Below, piece after piece: positions 19,801 to 26,884 of a DNA stretch of 64,000 nt. The stretch is from Blautia luti (lineage in GTDB: Bacteria; Bacillota; Clostridia; Lachnospirales; Lachnospiraceae), in NCBI RefSeq assembly GCF_033096465.1, contig NZ_AP028156.1, positions 1,136,501-1,200,500 of the forward strand, written 5' to 3'. The notes beneath the pieces were generated by a model that worked only from the letters and a program-made list of their open reading frames with translations, ran no database searches and had not been told where the DNA came from. Every line of letters starts with the position of its first letter. The first letter of the stretch is position 1. The position numbers and the translations under genes are program-made.

Positions 19801-22800
19801 CAGAAGGGGACGGATTTCATTGACTGTATTGACTCTGATCTGCCGGTAATGACTTTGGAAGCACCATCTGAAATTAATAAAGCAGAATTTGAAGTATCCG
19901 GAACCGCACCGGGAAGCAGTAAGGTGAATTTCTACATTGATGGAAAAGCCTGTGGTACTGCATCCAGCTCAAAAGCAGGAAAATACAGCAAAAACCTGAA
20001 ATTGAGCAATCCGAAGGATGATACTGCCTATAAAATTAAAGTAACTACAGAAACAGAAAGCGGAATCATTGAACAAACAGCGTCTGTTGTATATTCCGAA
20101 CAAAGTCCTGTTCTGGAAGAACTGAAGCTTTATTACTGGGGACATGATTCCAGTATGAATTATTACAACAGGGTGTTTGATCTGACAGATAAGACACAGC
20201 TTCAGAATACCATTACATTTAACCCGAATTACGAATATACATTTACTGTAAAGATGAGTAACAGGGAAAAAATTAATAATCTGTATGTGACAAGTACAAG
20301 AAATGGAACTGTTAAATATCTGAAGGCAGAATGGAATAACACAAAAGGCTGTTATGTCACCAGCGGCAAATTTGATGGCAGCAACAGCAGTTATGTACCG
20401 GGAACCATTGGTGTGAAATATAATCTGACATATGATGAGATCAAAAATATGAAGGATGAAGATGCCGGACATAAGATTATAAATGATTACAAAAAGCAGC
20501 ATGATTTTTCAGACGAAAAATTGAAGATCCTGAGTTCTGATGAAAATTCATTAAGCTGTGTGGCAACACTGAAGGATGGAAATCAGATTACCTATGAATA
20601 TAATGATTTTTCTGCCCGGGAGTTATATGAATATCTGTTGAAGAATGGGTATGTTCAGAATCAGGGCAGAAGTTCTGAAACTGAGGAATTCTCTGCCGGC
20701 GGGGACGGAGAAAACTTTTCAGCAGGTGCCGCATTTGACATATCAGATCTTCTGAAAGACATTGCGAAAGAATATACTGTCAATGGTGTCAAATATTATG
20801 TCCTCCATACAGAAGATAATCGTACTGACTATCTCACCATTCAGTATGATGGTATCACAGATACTTTCAAGACCTGGGTATTCAAGTCCTCTATCAAAAC
20901 TATGGCAGAAGACGACCTGGCTTACTATCTGTTCTCTGAATTTGGGGATATGACACCTACAGAATCTGCATCTTCGGTCATTGATTTTGCTTACGATGCA
21001 GGTAAAGCAACTTATAAATATATGGGCAAAATGTGGGAACTGGATATGCAGATCCGTCCGGGAATGTCGGAAGCTCAAAAGCAGGCAGTTCAGGATGCAA
21101 GAAATCTGGCAACTACAGTCCTTCTGATGCGATATTTTGGAGCATTTTTTGATATGGCGGCAGGTGCGGAAATGTCAACCGGCAATGTTGGTGCCTGGGC
21201 CGCATGCTGGGCATTATCCAAATCACTGGGGTATGTGGCAGATCTTCTGGAAGAAAAGGGCTGGGCAGGTGCGAGAGACAGTCTAATTGAAACTTTTATC
21301 ACTACTCCTTTAACCTGGATCATTGACCCAAGCGGATATGTATATGAGGCAGTGACAGATAACCGCCTGAGCGATGTAACAGCCACGGTCTATTATAAAG
21401 ATAAGAATGGAAAATCGGTTCTGTGGAATGCACAGGAATATGACCAGAATAATCCTGTCATGACAGATATGGATGGAACTTATTCCTGGGATGTGCCGGA
21501 AGGAACCTGGCAGGTTAAATATGAGAAGGAAGGGTATGAAACAGCATACAGTGACTGGATGGAGGTACCGCCGCCACAGACAGAAGTTCATATCAGCATG
21601 AGATCAACACAGAAACCGGAAGTTCTCTGGACGGAAACAAAGAAAGATTATGTAACGATCAGATTTACGAAATATATGACACCGGATACGGTAAATACTG
21701 TAGTACTGAAAGATGCGCAGGACAAAAATATTTCTTATACATTGGAATATGATACATCACAGACCAGTCTGGATGGAACCGTATATGCGGATGCTTATAC
21801 TTTCCGGTTTAAAGATAAAACATTGAAAACAGGAGAAGCCTGCAGCATCAATATTCCGGGGACTGTAACAAGCTACAGCCAGATTGCTGTGAAACCTGTG
21901 AAATACCAGACACGAAACACCGGAGATATGACATTATCCGTACCGGAAAATATTCAGACCGCGTGTGGTGGAATTACACAATTTGACCTGAAATTGAATG
22001 GAGAAGCAGGAAGTGAAGTGGATAACCTGACGCCGGAAATCATGTCTTCTTTTGAAGAATTTCTGCAGATCGTCAGGGTACAGAAGACGGGAACAGGAAC
22101 CTGGAAGATCGCTGTAAAGGGAATCATGCAGGGCGAAGCAGCTGTGATCGTGAAGATTCCGGGAACTTCACTGCGAAAAGATATTAAAGTGACAATTCAG
22201 GATACAGGAGAAGTACATCAGCACTCCTATGGCGGATATAAAACAACCAGACGGCCAACAGTCTTCAAGGCAGGGGAAAAAGTGAAAACCTGCTCTGTAT
22301 GCGGATATGAAAAAAAGGTTTCCATTGCGAAGCTGAAACCAGTGTTAAAAGTAAATGTATCCTCCATTACATTGAAGACCAGACAGCAGACTTCAGGACT
22401 GAAAATTACTATGGCTAAAGGGGATAAAGTAACATCCTGGAAATCTGCCGATACAAAGATAGTAAAAGTTTCCGGCAACGGTAAACTGACTGCCCAGAAG
22501 AAAACGGGAACAACAACTGTAACTGTAAAGCTGAAAAGCGGACTGAGCAAAAAGATCAAAGTCAAAGTCCAGAGCAGTACAGTAAAAACCACAAAAATAT
22601 CCGGCCTGCCGAAGAACATTATCCTGAAAAAGGGAAAGACAACAACGTTAAAACCGGTTCTTACACCATTTACAGCAGGAGAAAAGATTACTTATGTAAG
22701 CTCTGATAAAAAGAGAGTATCTGTAAGCAGCAAAGGTGTGGTAAAAGGATTGAGAGCAGGAAAAGCTAAAATTACGGTGAAATCAGGCAAACAGAAAATT

Positions 22801-22824
22801 ACTATAACAGTAACGGTAAAATAG
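13813..22824 (+). CDS. giant secreted BspA-like leucine-rich-repeat surface protein
   Basis: About 3003 residues. A signal peptide (KKLAKKVTAVILAAIMSLQS, cleavage near AYAA, residue 28) is followed by an acidic Ser/Glu linker (30-95). Three blocks of BspA-type LRR_5 repeats (about 100-610, 710-1215, 1325-1880) are separated by two carboxypeptidase-regulatory-like domains (about 615-700, 1222-1310). Then come Ig-like modules, a unique region (about 2100-2500), a third regulatory-like domain (2517-2597), an Ig-like domain, a CxxC zinc-ribbon-like stretch (KTCSVCGYEKK) and two C-terminal Big_2-like domains. No LPxTG anchor is visible. BspA relatives bind host or bacterial surface ligands; the partner here is unknown. 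In-frame starts at 13669 and 13765 lie before or at the predicted transcript start. Confidence 0.88.
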   Translation: MRKKKLAKKVTAVILAAIMSLQSTAAYAAEFGEIFSSGEESKEEESFDSGSVSEDTSQETEVDEFSSGEETEWTDGTTDDSAEENTEGDTVQKAAVSAGDFTYEELNGSYIGITSYKGEETEVVIPSEIDGFTVQKISDRAFAGSSVKKVQIPDTVTVIGNSAFRNSSIESITIPNRVTSIENAAFMECTSMTTVTFGNSLKSLGEYVFYGCTGLTELQLPDSLKSYGYRTFANCSNLEKINYPVSLVSGADNAFQDDTKLTEITVPEGVSILASGAFQNASCLKKITLPAGLIKIGNAAFQGCSGLTEISIPDSVTEIGEYAFHGCTGIKELKLPDNLNSYGYCAFADCSNLEKINYPISLISGATDAFRDDVKLTEIAVPEGVETLAPGAFQNAGYLRKITLPEGLIKVGNAAFQNCRNLREISIPDSVTEIGDYAFSGCNALREAVFPQTLTTIGQRAFADCTALAKISYPAGVVNAGSEIFSNCSSLVRVEIPEGVTAVPDRMFENAGYLEEIMLPSTLQTIGSFSFGGCRSLDRITLPSSVTSVGYRAFQNCENLKKIWIGSKMTSMNESFYNCDKNSLVIYGEKSSYAEEWAKNNGFSFMAGAIDQDDAELQGCVKDEKGRGIDNVLVMIYDKAGQRTEGKIYTDADGRWKYAKAVPGKKYRIYFQHELYRFENSYVECTVGNSSQTVDMTGTRIYENEEADGAENFTYDVIDGNDIRITAYKGNGNKVVIPEEIDGYIVKELGNSVFENNQSLKEIVLPSGMEKLGTAVFRNCKMLTTVRFNAALKEIGNASFQGCTAMSRIDFPIQLNRIGEYAFYGCTGLTELQLPDSLASYEYRAFADCSNLEKINYPISLTSGAFGAFQNDTKLTEITVPEGVKTLAPGAFQNASCLKKITLPAGLTKIGNAAFQGCTGLTEIDIPDSVTEIGEYAFQDCRKVKKLILPDGLKRYGYRAFSDCELLESINYPLKLEEGGANAFQNDKTLSEIIIPDGTEIIAAHAFDGASYLQNVQLPGSLKEIKNAAFQNCTALRQIHIPDGVVSLGEYVFNGCSALKEVQLPDSVTSMGYRTFSNCTALKKIHYPAGLIQSGSRCFENCTSLKSMEVPEGVMVLPDRIFDSAAYLTDISLPSTLTTIGQFAFTGCSALERLILPDSVTSVKYRAFENCTSLTKIWIGRNVKEISDGFRNCDKNKLTIYGEANTYAQQWAEENGFNFVAQRLDSEDALIYGKVTDQTGKGVEKVFISIYNKDERKTETQIYTDSDGKWNYNKAVKGRNYRIYFWHEEYQFQVAYIDSTADGSAINITGTPNYEKGQENPQEDFEYSKINGNDIRITKFKGTGSKVVIPAQIEGYTVKELGNSVFANNQELKEIILPSELTTIGAAAFKNCTILTTVRLGANTEYIGNEAFRGCTSMKEIQLPIQLKGIGEYAFYECTGLTELHLPDTLNYYNYRAFAKCANLKKINYPLSLNSGADNAFEEDRNLTEITVPEGVETLASHAFHGASYLQKVALPNSLLVIGNAAFDGCSGISQIQIPEHVTSIGEYAFYGCTSIKELALPDGLESYGYRAFAGCAALEKINYPKSLTSGADNAFQGDKNLTEIIVPEGVETLAPHVFHSASCLQNIKLPDSLKTIGNAAFEGCSGITQINIPDQVASVGEYAFAGCTGLKEMILPDSVENIGYRAFADCTELTSCSYPMNLKMAGSDIWSNNRKLKKIVIPEGVTKIPDRTFQNASYLRYVILPATLKTIGTAAFEGCKGLPEIELNSGLTQIGEYSFADCDGLITVKIPETVTQIGYRAFAQCRNLVYVSALGNGLTELKNQAFDSDASLNRIDIPESTVTIEDHVFDGCSNVVIYCKSTAYAAEYAIKHNIPVYITDGDNKDGKVLNTEKSYYTTNTMGSSGYVDLIASYELKEEVKEKVSKMQLQFVIPSDMTLLEQTIMVGGKRCTDYTFGNSILSVPVKEAAQTVRFSLNPSKSRNLFTLAKLSYTYEGQKGTDFIDCIDSDLPVMTLEAPSEINKAEFEVSGTAPGSSKVNFYIDGKACGTASSSKAGKYSKNLKLSNPKDDTAYKIKVTTETESGIIEQTASVVYSEQSPVLEELKLYYWGHDSSMNYYNRVFDLTDKTQLQNTITFNPNYEYTFTVKMSNREKINNLYVTSTRNGTVKYLKAEWNNTKGCYVTSGKFDGSNSSYVPGTIGVKYNLTYDEIKNMKDEDAGHKIINDYKKQHDFSDEKLKILSSDENSLSCVATLKDGNQITYEYNDFSARELYEYLLKNGYVQNQGRSSETEEFSAGGDGENFSAGAAFDISDLLKDIAKEYTVNGVKYYVLHTEDNRTDYLTIQYDGITDTFKTWVFKSSIKTMAEDDLAYYLFSEFGDMTPTESASSVIDFAYDAGKATYKYMGKMWELDMQIRPGMSEAQKQAVQDARNLATTVLLMRYFGAFFDMAAGAEMSTGNVGAWAACWALSKSLGYVADLLEEKGWAGARDSLIETFITTPLTWIIDPSGYVYEAVTDNRLSDVTATVYYKDKNGKSVLWNAQEYDQNNPVMTDMDGTYSWDVPEGTWQVKYEKEGYETAYSDWMEVPPPQTEVHISMRSTQKPEVLWTETKKDYVTIRFTKYMTPDTVNTVVLKDAQDKNISYTLEYDTSQTSLDGTVYADAYTFRFKDKTLKTGEACSINIPGTVTSYSQIAVKPVKYQTRNTGDMTLSVPENIQTACGGITQFDLKLNGEAGSEVDNLTPEIMSSFEEFLQIVRVQKTGTGTWKIAVKGIMQGEAAVIVKIPGTSLRKDIKVTIQDTGEVHQHSYGGYKTTRRPTVFKAGEKVKTCSVCGYEKKVSIAKLKPVLKVNVSSITLKTRQQTSGLKITMAKGDKVTSWKSADTKIVKVSGNGKLTAQKKTGTTTVTVKLKSGLSKKIKVKVQSSTVKTTKISGLPKNIILKKGKTTTLKPVLTPFTAGEKITYVSSDKKRVSVSSKGVVKGLRAGKAKITVKSGKQKITITVTVK
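14115..19450 (+). repeat. three blocks of in-gene leucine-rich repeats
   Basis: Repeats of roughly 23 codons follow the pattern aaFxxCxxLxxIxxPxxxxxIG. The blocks at about 14115-15640, 15945-17465 and 17785-19450 are themselves copies of one another. For example, the stretch at 14641 recurs almost unchanged at 16481, and each block opens with the FTYE/FTYD/FEYS...GSK/GNKVVIP pattern. This indicates expansion by whole-block duplication. Confidence 0.85.
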
Positions 22825-22835
22825 GACGTTTCGCA

Positions 22836-22864
22836 TTGACTTTCACACAATAGTTTAGTAATAT
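22836..22864 (+). promoter_or_regulatory. promoter for the small secreted protein
   Basis: TTGACT (22836-22841), a 17-base spacer and TAATAT (22859-22864), immediately after the giant gene. Confidence 0.65.
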
Positions 22865-22939
22865 GTAATTATATTGATGGAATCTGCAGGCTGTTTTTTG
22901 TCAATATGTCTAAATATGAAAAAGAAAGAAGGATGGAAT

Positions 22940-23710
22940 ATGAAGAAAACGTTTAAAAAGTTAACCTGCATCATTCTGACTGCGATTATGGTATGCACCA
23001 CGATGGCATTTACTGTAAGTGCTGCGTCAGGACCGAGTTATTCAAAGAGGCAGACTGTGTATATGACCAGCAAAAACAGTAACAGTAGTTATACCAGCAT
23101 TTATGTAGGAAACCTTACTTCCTCACAGAAAATATCCAAGAGTTCTGTGAAGTCCAGTAAGAGTGCTGTATTAGCGCCGTATTCTCTGTATAGAAACACA
23201 TACAGTTATGAAAATCAGTATTTTGAAAGCGGTATGAAAGGAAATAAGGGATCAGGTTACAGCTATTCTATAGAACTCAGGGCAAAGAAAGCTGGCAGCG
23301 CCAATATTTCTTTCAAAATTGGAAGTAAAAAATATACTTCTAAAGTTACAGTAAAGGCGTATACGAATCCGATATCAAGTTTGACTGTTACAGGTGTTAA
23401 AAATGGAAGCAGCAGCAATCTTGCAGGCAAATTTAAAAATGAAAGTTATTCAGATTTAAAACTGTCCAAAAATGTAAAAAATGCGACCGTTACCTGTAAG
23501 GCAGCATCTGGATGGAAAATTAGAAGAATTGGAACTTATGATGCAAATAATAAACTTCAGAGAGGTATTTCTACCAGTGCTCAGGGAGGTGTTTCTGCTC
23601 TGTCACTTCATGCAGGAAATCTGACAAAGAATCAGAGAAATGAAATTACTGTTGATCTGGTTAACACAAAGACAGGCGGTTCATTATCCTGTACAATGTA
23701 CTTATCCTGA
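22940..23710 (+). CDS. secreted protein of unknown function
   Basis: The 256-residue protein has a clear signal peptide (KKLTCIILTAIMVCTTMAFTVSA). The mature part is rich in Ser, Lys, Asn and Tyr with alternating beta-strand patterns (NISFKIGSKKYTSKVTVKAY), suggesting one or two Ig-like folds. I recognise no catalytic motif. ATG 22940 is preceded by GAAGGA; an upstream in-frame start at 22874 would put about 20 residues before the signal peptide. The placement between the giant BspA-like protein and the transglutaminase-like protein suggests a cell-surface role, by inference only. Confidence 0.7.
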   Translation: MKKTFKKLTCIILTAIMVCTTMAFTVSAASGPSYSKRQTVYMTSKNSNSSYTSIYVGNLTSSQKISKSSVKSSKSAVLAPYSLYRNTYSYENQYFESGMKGNKGSGYSYSIELRAKKAGSANISFKIGSKKYTSKVTVKAYTNPISSLTVTGVKNGSSSNLAGKFKNESYSDLKLSKNVKNATVTCKAASGWKIRRIGTYDANNKLQRGISTSAQGGVSALSLHAGNLTKNQRNEITVDLVNTKTGGSLSCTMYLS

Positions 23711-23749
23711 CAAAAATAAAACGGCCTGTGTAAACATGTGATTTCATCG

Positions 23750-23780
23750 GGGGACGTCGGCTTGGCCGGTGTCCCCTGTT
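23750..23780 (+). terminator. possible terminator
   Basis: GGGGAC (23750-23755) pairs with GTCCCC (23771-23776), with an inner CGGC/GCCG. The following T-run is weak. Confidence 0.45.
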
Positions 23781-23821
23781 TCAGTGAAAAAGATAACAAC
23801 TTTTAGAAGAAGGAAAAAGAT

Positions 23822-25192
23822 ATGGAGAATATGAAGAAAAAGCTGACAGCATTCCTGGCAGTAATCTGTTGTATCCTGGCGTGTCTGGCTTTGCCCGGCA
23901 CAGTAAAGGCTGCCACTTCTGTGAAGCCTGGTACTGTAAAGATGGTAAGTGTGGAAGCAGATGAATGCAGCAATACTATCCGGATAATCTGGAATAAGAC
24001 AACCAACGCCACAAGCTATGTAGTATATCTCAGGGAAGCCAGCGGCGGCAAATGGCAGAAAGCGGGCTCTATGAAAAGCTCCGAAAGAGGCTGCCAGATC
24101 ACCTATCAGCCGGGAGTGAATTTCCAGGTTGGAAAAGAATACGCCTGCACAGTCAAAGCATATAACAAAAACTCAAAGAAATACGGAAACTATGATAAAA
24201 AAGGAGTCAAATTTACCATCCTTCCGGAAACTGTAAAGATTTCCGGCATATCCATGGACAAAGAGAAAACAGGAGTAAAAATCGCATGGAAAAAGAGCGA
24301 TAGAAGTGAGATCACCCGTGGAAACTACTGCCATATTTACAGAAAACAGAATGGAAAATGGAAAAAGATCGGCAGTGTGAAAAGTTCTGTTACAACTTAT
24401 ACAGATACAGAATTCGAACCTGGAAAGGTGAATACTTATACAGTCAGAACTTATAACAGCAAGACCAAAACAAGGGGAAATTATGACAAAAACGGAATTT
24501 CCATAGACCTGCAGAAAAAGACTCCTGCCATTGTGTATAATAATCCATCCAGGCTTGTTCTGCTGAAAGGAAAAACAACCACTTACTATAAGTCAAACAG
24601 CAGTGTAAAATGGTATTCCGGCAATAAGAAAGTGGTACAGGTTACTGCTTCCGGCAAAAATGCTTATAAGCTGAAAGCAGTAAAAGAAGGAACTGCTGTG
24701 ATCACAATGAAAGTGGGAAATCAGGTACAGACATTTACAGTAATTGTCGCATCCGGCAATGATTATATTAATAAATGGGTGCAGAACATGGCAAGAGATA
24801 TAAGAATGACCACCAGCAACAAAGAAACACAGCTTCTGCTGGTATCGAGATACTTTGTAGGCGATTTCTCATATGCCAACGTATATGATATGAAAACAGT
24901 AATTGCTTCACAGAAAGGAAACTGTTATTCCGCCGGTCAGGTGATGGTGAAAGTTTACCAGGCACTGGGATTTAAAGCAAAACTGCGTTCTGCGATCCAC
25001 GATAATCCTAAACGCTATCCTCAGAATATGATCATGGGATCTGACCATTATAATGTAGAAGTAGTGGTGAACGGATCAACCTATTATCTGGACGCATCCC
25101 CGGAAGCCCATCTGGTATATCTTTCCTCGAAGACTGAGGTGCTGGAAGCCTATACAGATCTCATGGGAAATGGATGGACACGGATACAGTAA
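23822..25192 (+). CDS. secreted transglutaminase-like protein with FN3-like and Big_2-like domains
   Basis: The 456-residue protein has a signal peptide (TAFLAVICCILACLALPGTVKA) and two fibronectin-III-like repeats (about 40-140 and 140-240, both ending in a Y/NSK..GNYDK(K/N)G motif). A Big_2-like domain (about 245-315) and a C-terminal transglutaminase/protease-like domain follow. The likely catalytic triad is Cys in KGNCYSAGQ, His in GSDHYNVEV and Asp in YYLDASP. Members of this superfamily act as cysteine proteases, peptidases or cross-linkers outside the cell. The substrate is unknown. Confidence 0.75.
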   Translation: MENMKKKLTAFLAVICCILACLALPGTVKAATSVKPGTVKMVSVEADECSNTIRIIWNKTTNATSYVVYLREASGGKWQKAGSMKSSERGCQITYQPGVNFQVGKEYACTVKAYNKNSKKYGNYDKKGVKFTILPETVKISGISMDKEKTGVKIAWKKSDRSEITRGNYCHIYRKQNGKWKKIGSVKSSVTTYTDTEFEPGKVNTYTVRTYNSKTKTRGNYDKNGISIDLQKKTPAIVYNNPSRLVLLKGKTTTYYKSNSSVKWYSGNKKVVQVTASGKNAYKLKAVKEGTAVITMKVGNQVQTFTVIVASGNDYINKWVQNMARDIRMTTSNKETQLLLVSRYFVGDFSYANVYDMKTVIASQKGNCYSAGQVMVKVYQALGFKAKLRSAIHDNPKRYPQNMIMGSDHYNVEVVVNGSTYYLDASPEAHLVYLSSKTEVLEAYTDLMGNGWTRIQ

Positions 25193-25214
25193 ATAATTAA
25201 GAGTGAGTATTATT

Positions 25215-26000
25215 ATGAAAAGAAAAAGAAAAATTTTATTAAAGAAAAGAAACCTGCTGATAATTCTGTTGTCTGCGCTGCTTTTTTCCTTTGCATTCAG
25301 TGCTGCTACCGTCTATGCATTTACACTGGGAACTGCCCGGAAAGCGGCACCCGGGAAATTTGTAGTGGATGGTGATTACTGGACATATCGGTACAAAAAA
25401 GACAATACCATTGCCAGAAATGTATATTTAAAGATTGATAACAAATGCTATTATTTCAACAGCAAAGGACACCGCTGGTGCAGCTGGCATACGATTAATG
25501 GGAAAAAGTGCTATTTCGGTACCAGATCTCAGGGCTATCTGATCCGCAATTCCGTAATCCGCTATAAAGGTGATATACTTTCTGTGGACAGCCTGAGCAT
25601 CAAAGAGGGTGAGACATTACCACCGAAGCGTTACAACTCCGGTTCCATGATTCTTGCAATGGAGAATGCAGGACAGCTTATCGAGGACGAGGAACTCCGT
25701 GCTCAGATTAAAAGCTGCGGAATCGGAACCAGTGCCACCAGAGCAGAGATTCTTAAGAAACTGTTCAATATCAAATATCTGTCACTGAACAAGAAAACCC
25801 AGGTGATCACACCGACTCTTCTGGGAGAGATGATCTTCGATGTGGTAAACTGTTCCATCAGACAGCTTTCTGAACCCGGAACTGACTGCAAGCTGGGAAA
25901 AAGGACTGAATTATGTGGCAGAGGGCAGTATTACAGAACAGGAATATATGGACAAGCTGGAGCATTTTGTACGGCTTCGTACCAAACAGGTAGAGGATAG
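25215..26000 (+). pseudogene. chimeric broken gene: secreted protein N terminus fused to a topB fragment
   Basis: The first roughly 117 residues encode a signal peptide (RNLLIILLSALLFSFAFSAA) and Tyr/Trp-rich repeats (KCYYFNSKGHRWCSW) like the cell-wall-binding segment of the secreted protein at 26885. At 25566 the frame passes into topB sequence (KGDILSVDSLSIKEGE). Near 25867 one extra T relative to the intact topB (CAGCTTTCTG against CAGCTTCTG) shifts the frame, and the tail is nonsense to 26000. It is the truncated 5' part of another secreted wall-associated gene joined to duplicated DNA, and probably not functional. Confidence 0.85.
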
Positions 26001-26151
26001 TAACATCCAGCCATACCTGAGACAGTTCTTTGATGCAGCAGCAGTCAACTATAAAGATGCAGCTGCGAAATCCGGAACGAAAACATCAGGCAGAACAACG
26101 TCCGGAACAGGCCGGTCACGTACCTACAGAAAGCCGTCTGCTTCAAAGTAG
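25566..26151 (+). pseudogene. topB 3' fragment, frameshifted duplicate
   Basis: This corresponds to 12303-12887 of topB. It lacks the TOPRIM domain and active-site tyrosine and has a one-base insertion near 25867. The original frame resumes and runs to 26151 (EGSITEQEYMDKLEHF...), ending RKPSASK rather than KKPIAQK. Before the frameshift, almost all differences from topB are synonymous. Confidence 0.92.
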
Positions 26152-26213
26152 TGTGTATTTGTGACAGATAAAAGAAAACATGTCATCATAGCGAGAGAAA
26201 AGAGGAAAATATT

Positions 26214-26882
26214 ATGTTAAAAGATTTTACAATTGCAAACCTTCTGGATCTGAACGAAACAATCGCAAAGGATTTATTTGAAGGAAAAACATATCCATGG
26301 GAAGTATTACCGGAGATCGGAGATTTCATTCTGAAACTGGGACAGACCTTAAGTGAAGAAGAATACGACCACCCGTCAGAAGATGTATGGATCGCCAAGA
26401 GTGCCAAAGTGGCACCTACAGCCTGCATCAACGGTCCGGTCATCATAGGTAAAGAAGCAGAAGTACGCCACTGTGCATTTATACGCGGAAAAGCAATTAT
26501 AGGTGAGGGTGCAGTAGTAGGTAATTCTACGGAATTAAAGAATGCGGTACTTTTCAACAAGGTACAGGTTCCGCACTACAATTATGTAGGCGATGCAGTT
26601 CTCGGCTACAAATCCCATATGGGTGCAGGTTCCATCTGTTCCAATGTAAAATCTGACAAGAAACTGGTAGTTGTAAAAGACGGTGACGAGAAGATTGAAA
26701 CAGGCCTGAAGAAATTCGGCGCAATGCTTGGAGATAACGTAGAAGTGGGATGTGGTTCCGTATTAAATCCCGGAACTGTGATCGGACGCTGTTGCAACAT
26801 TTATCCACTTTCCTCAGTAAGAGGCTGCGTACCTGCAAATCACATTTATAAGTCAAAAACAGAAGTTGTGGAGAAACAGTGA
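26214..26882 (+). CDS. left-handed beta-helix acyl/nucleotidyltransferase-like protein, copy 2
   Basis: The 222-residue paralog of the 12942 gene has only a few conservative replacements (AIIGEG for AIVGEG, CCNIYP for CCNVYP, YKSKTE for YKSRTE). The DNA differs at many third positions, so the protein has been under selection in both lineages. It has the same AGAGGAAA ribosome binding site. The next gene begins at its stop codon, indicating coupling to a secreted transglutaminase-like gene. Function is as uncertain as for copy 1. Confidence 0.8.
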   Translation: MLKDFTIANLLDLNETIAKDLFEGKTYPWEVLPEIGDFILKLGQTLSEEEYDHPSEDVWIAKSAKVAPTACINGPVIIGKEAEVRHCAFIRGKAIIGEGAVVGNSTELKNAVLFNKVQVPHYNYVGDAVLGYKSHMGAGSICSNVKSDKKLVVVKDGDEKIETGLKKFGAMLGDNVEVGCGSVLNPGTVIGRCCNIYPLSSVRGCVPANHIYKSKTEVVEKQ

Positions 26883-26884
26883 GA

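Larger units (their letters stand above)
25566..26882 (+). repeat. direct repeat copy B (topB fragment plus beta-helix paralog)
   Basis: Second copy of the segment at 12303-13610, in the same orientation. The junction at about 25566 lies inside an unrelated secreted-protein gene and shares only AAAGGTGAT with the sequence left of copy A. It ends with the beta-helix gene stop; downstream DNA is unrelated to that after copy A. Confidence 0.93.

Noticed and set aside
25915..26151. Possible small gene MAEGSITEQEYMDKLEHF...
   Set aside because: It is the resumed frame of the duplicated topB fragment after a one-base insertion, with no ribosome binding site of its own.
12303..26882. Composite transposon flanked by the direct repeats
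   Set aside because: The repeats contain topB and beta-helix genes, not a transposase, and have no terminal inverted repeats.
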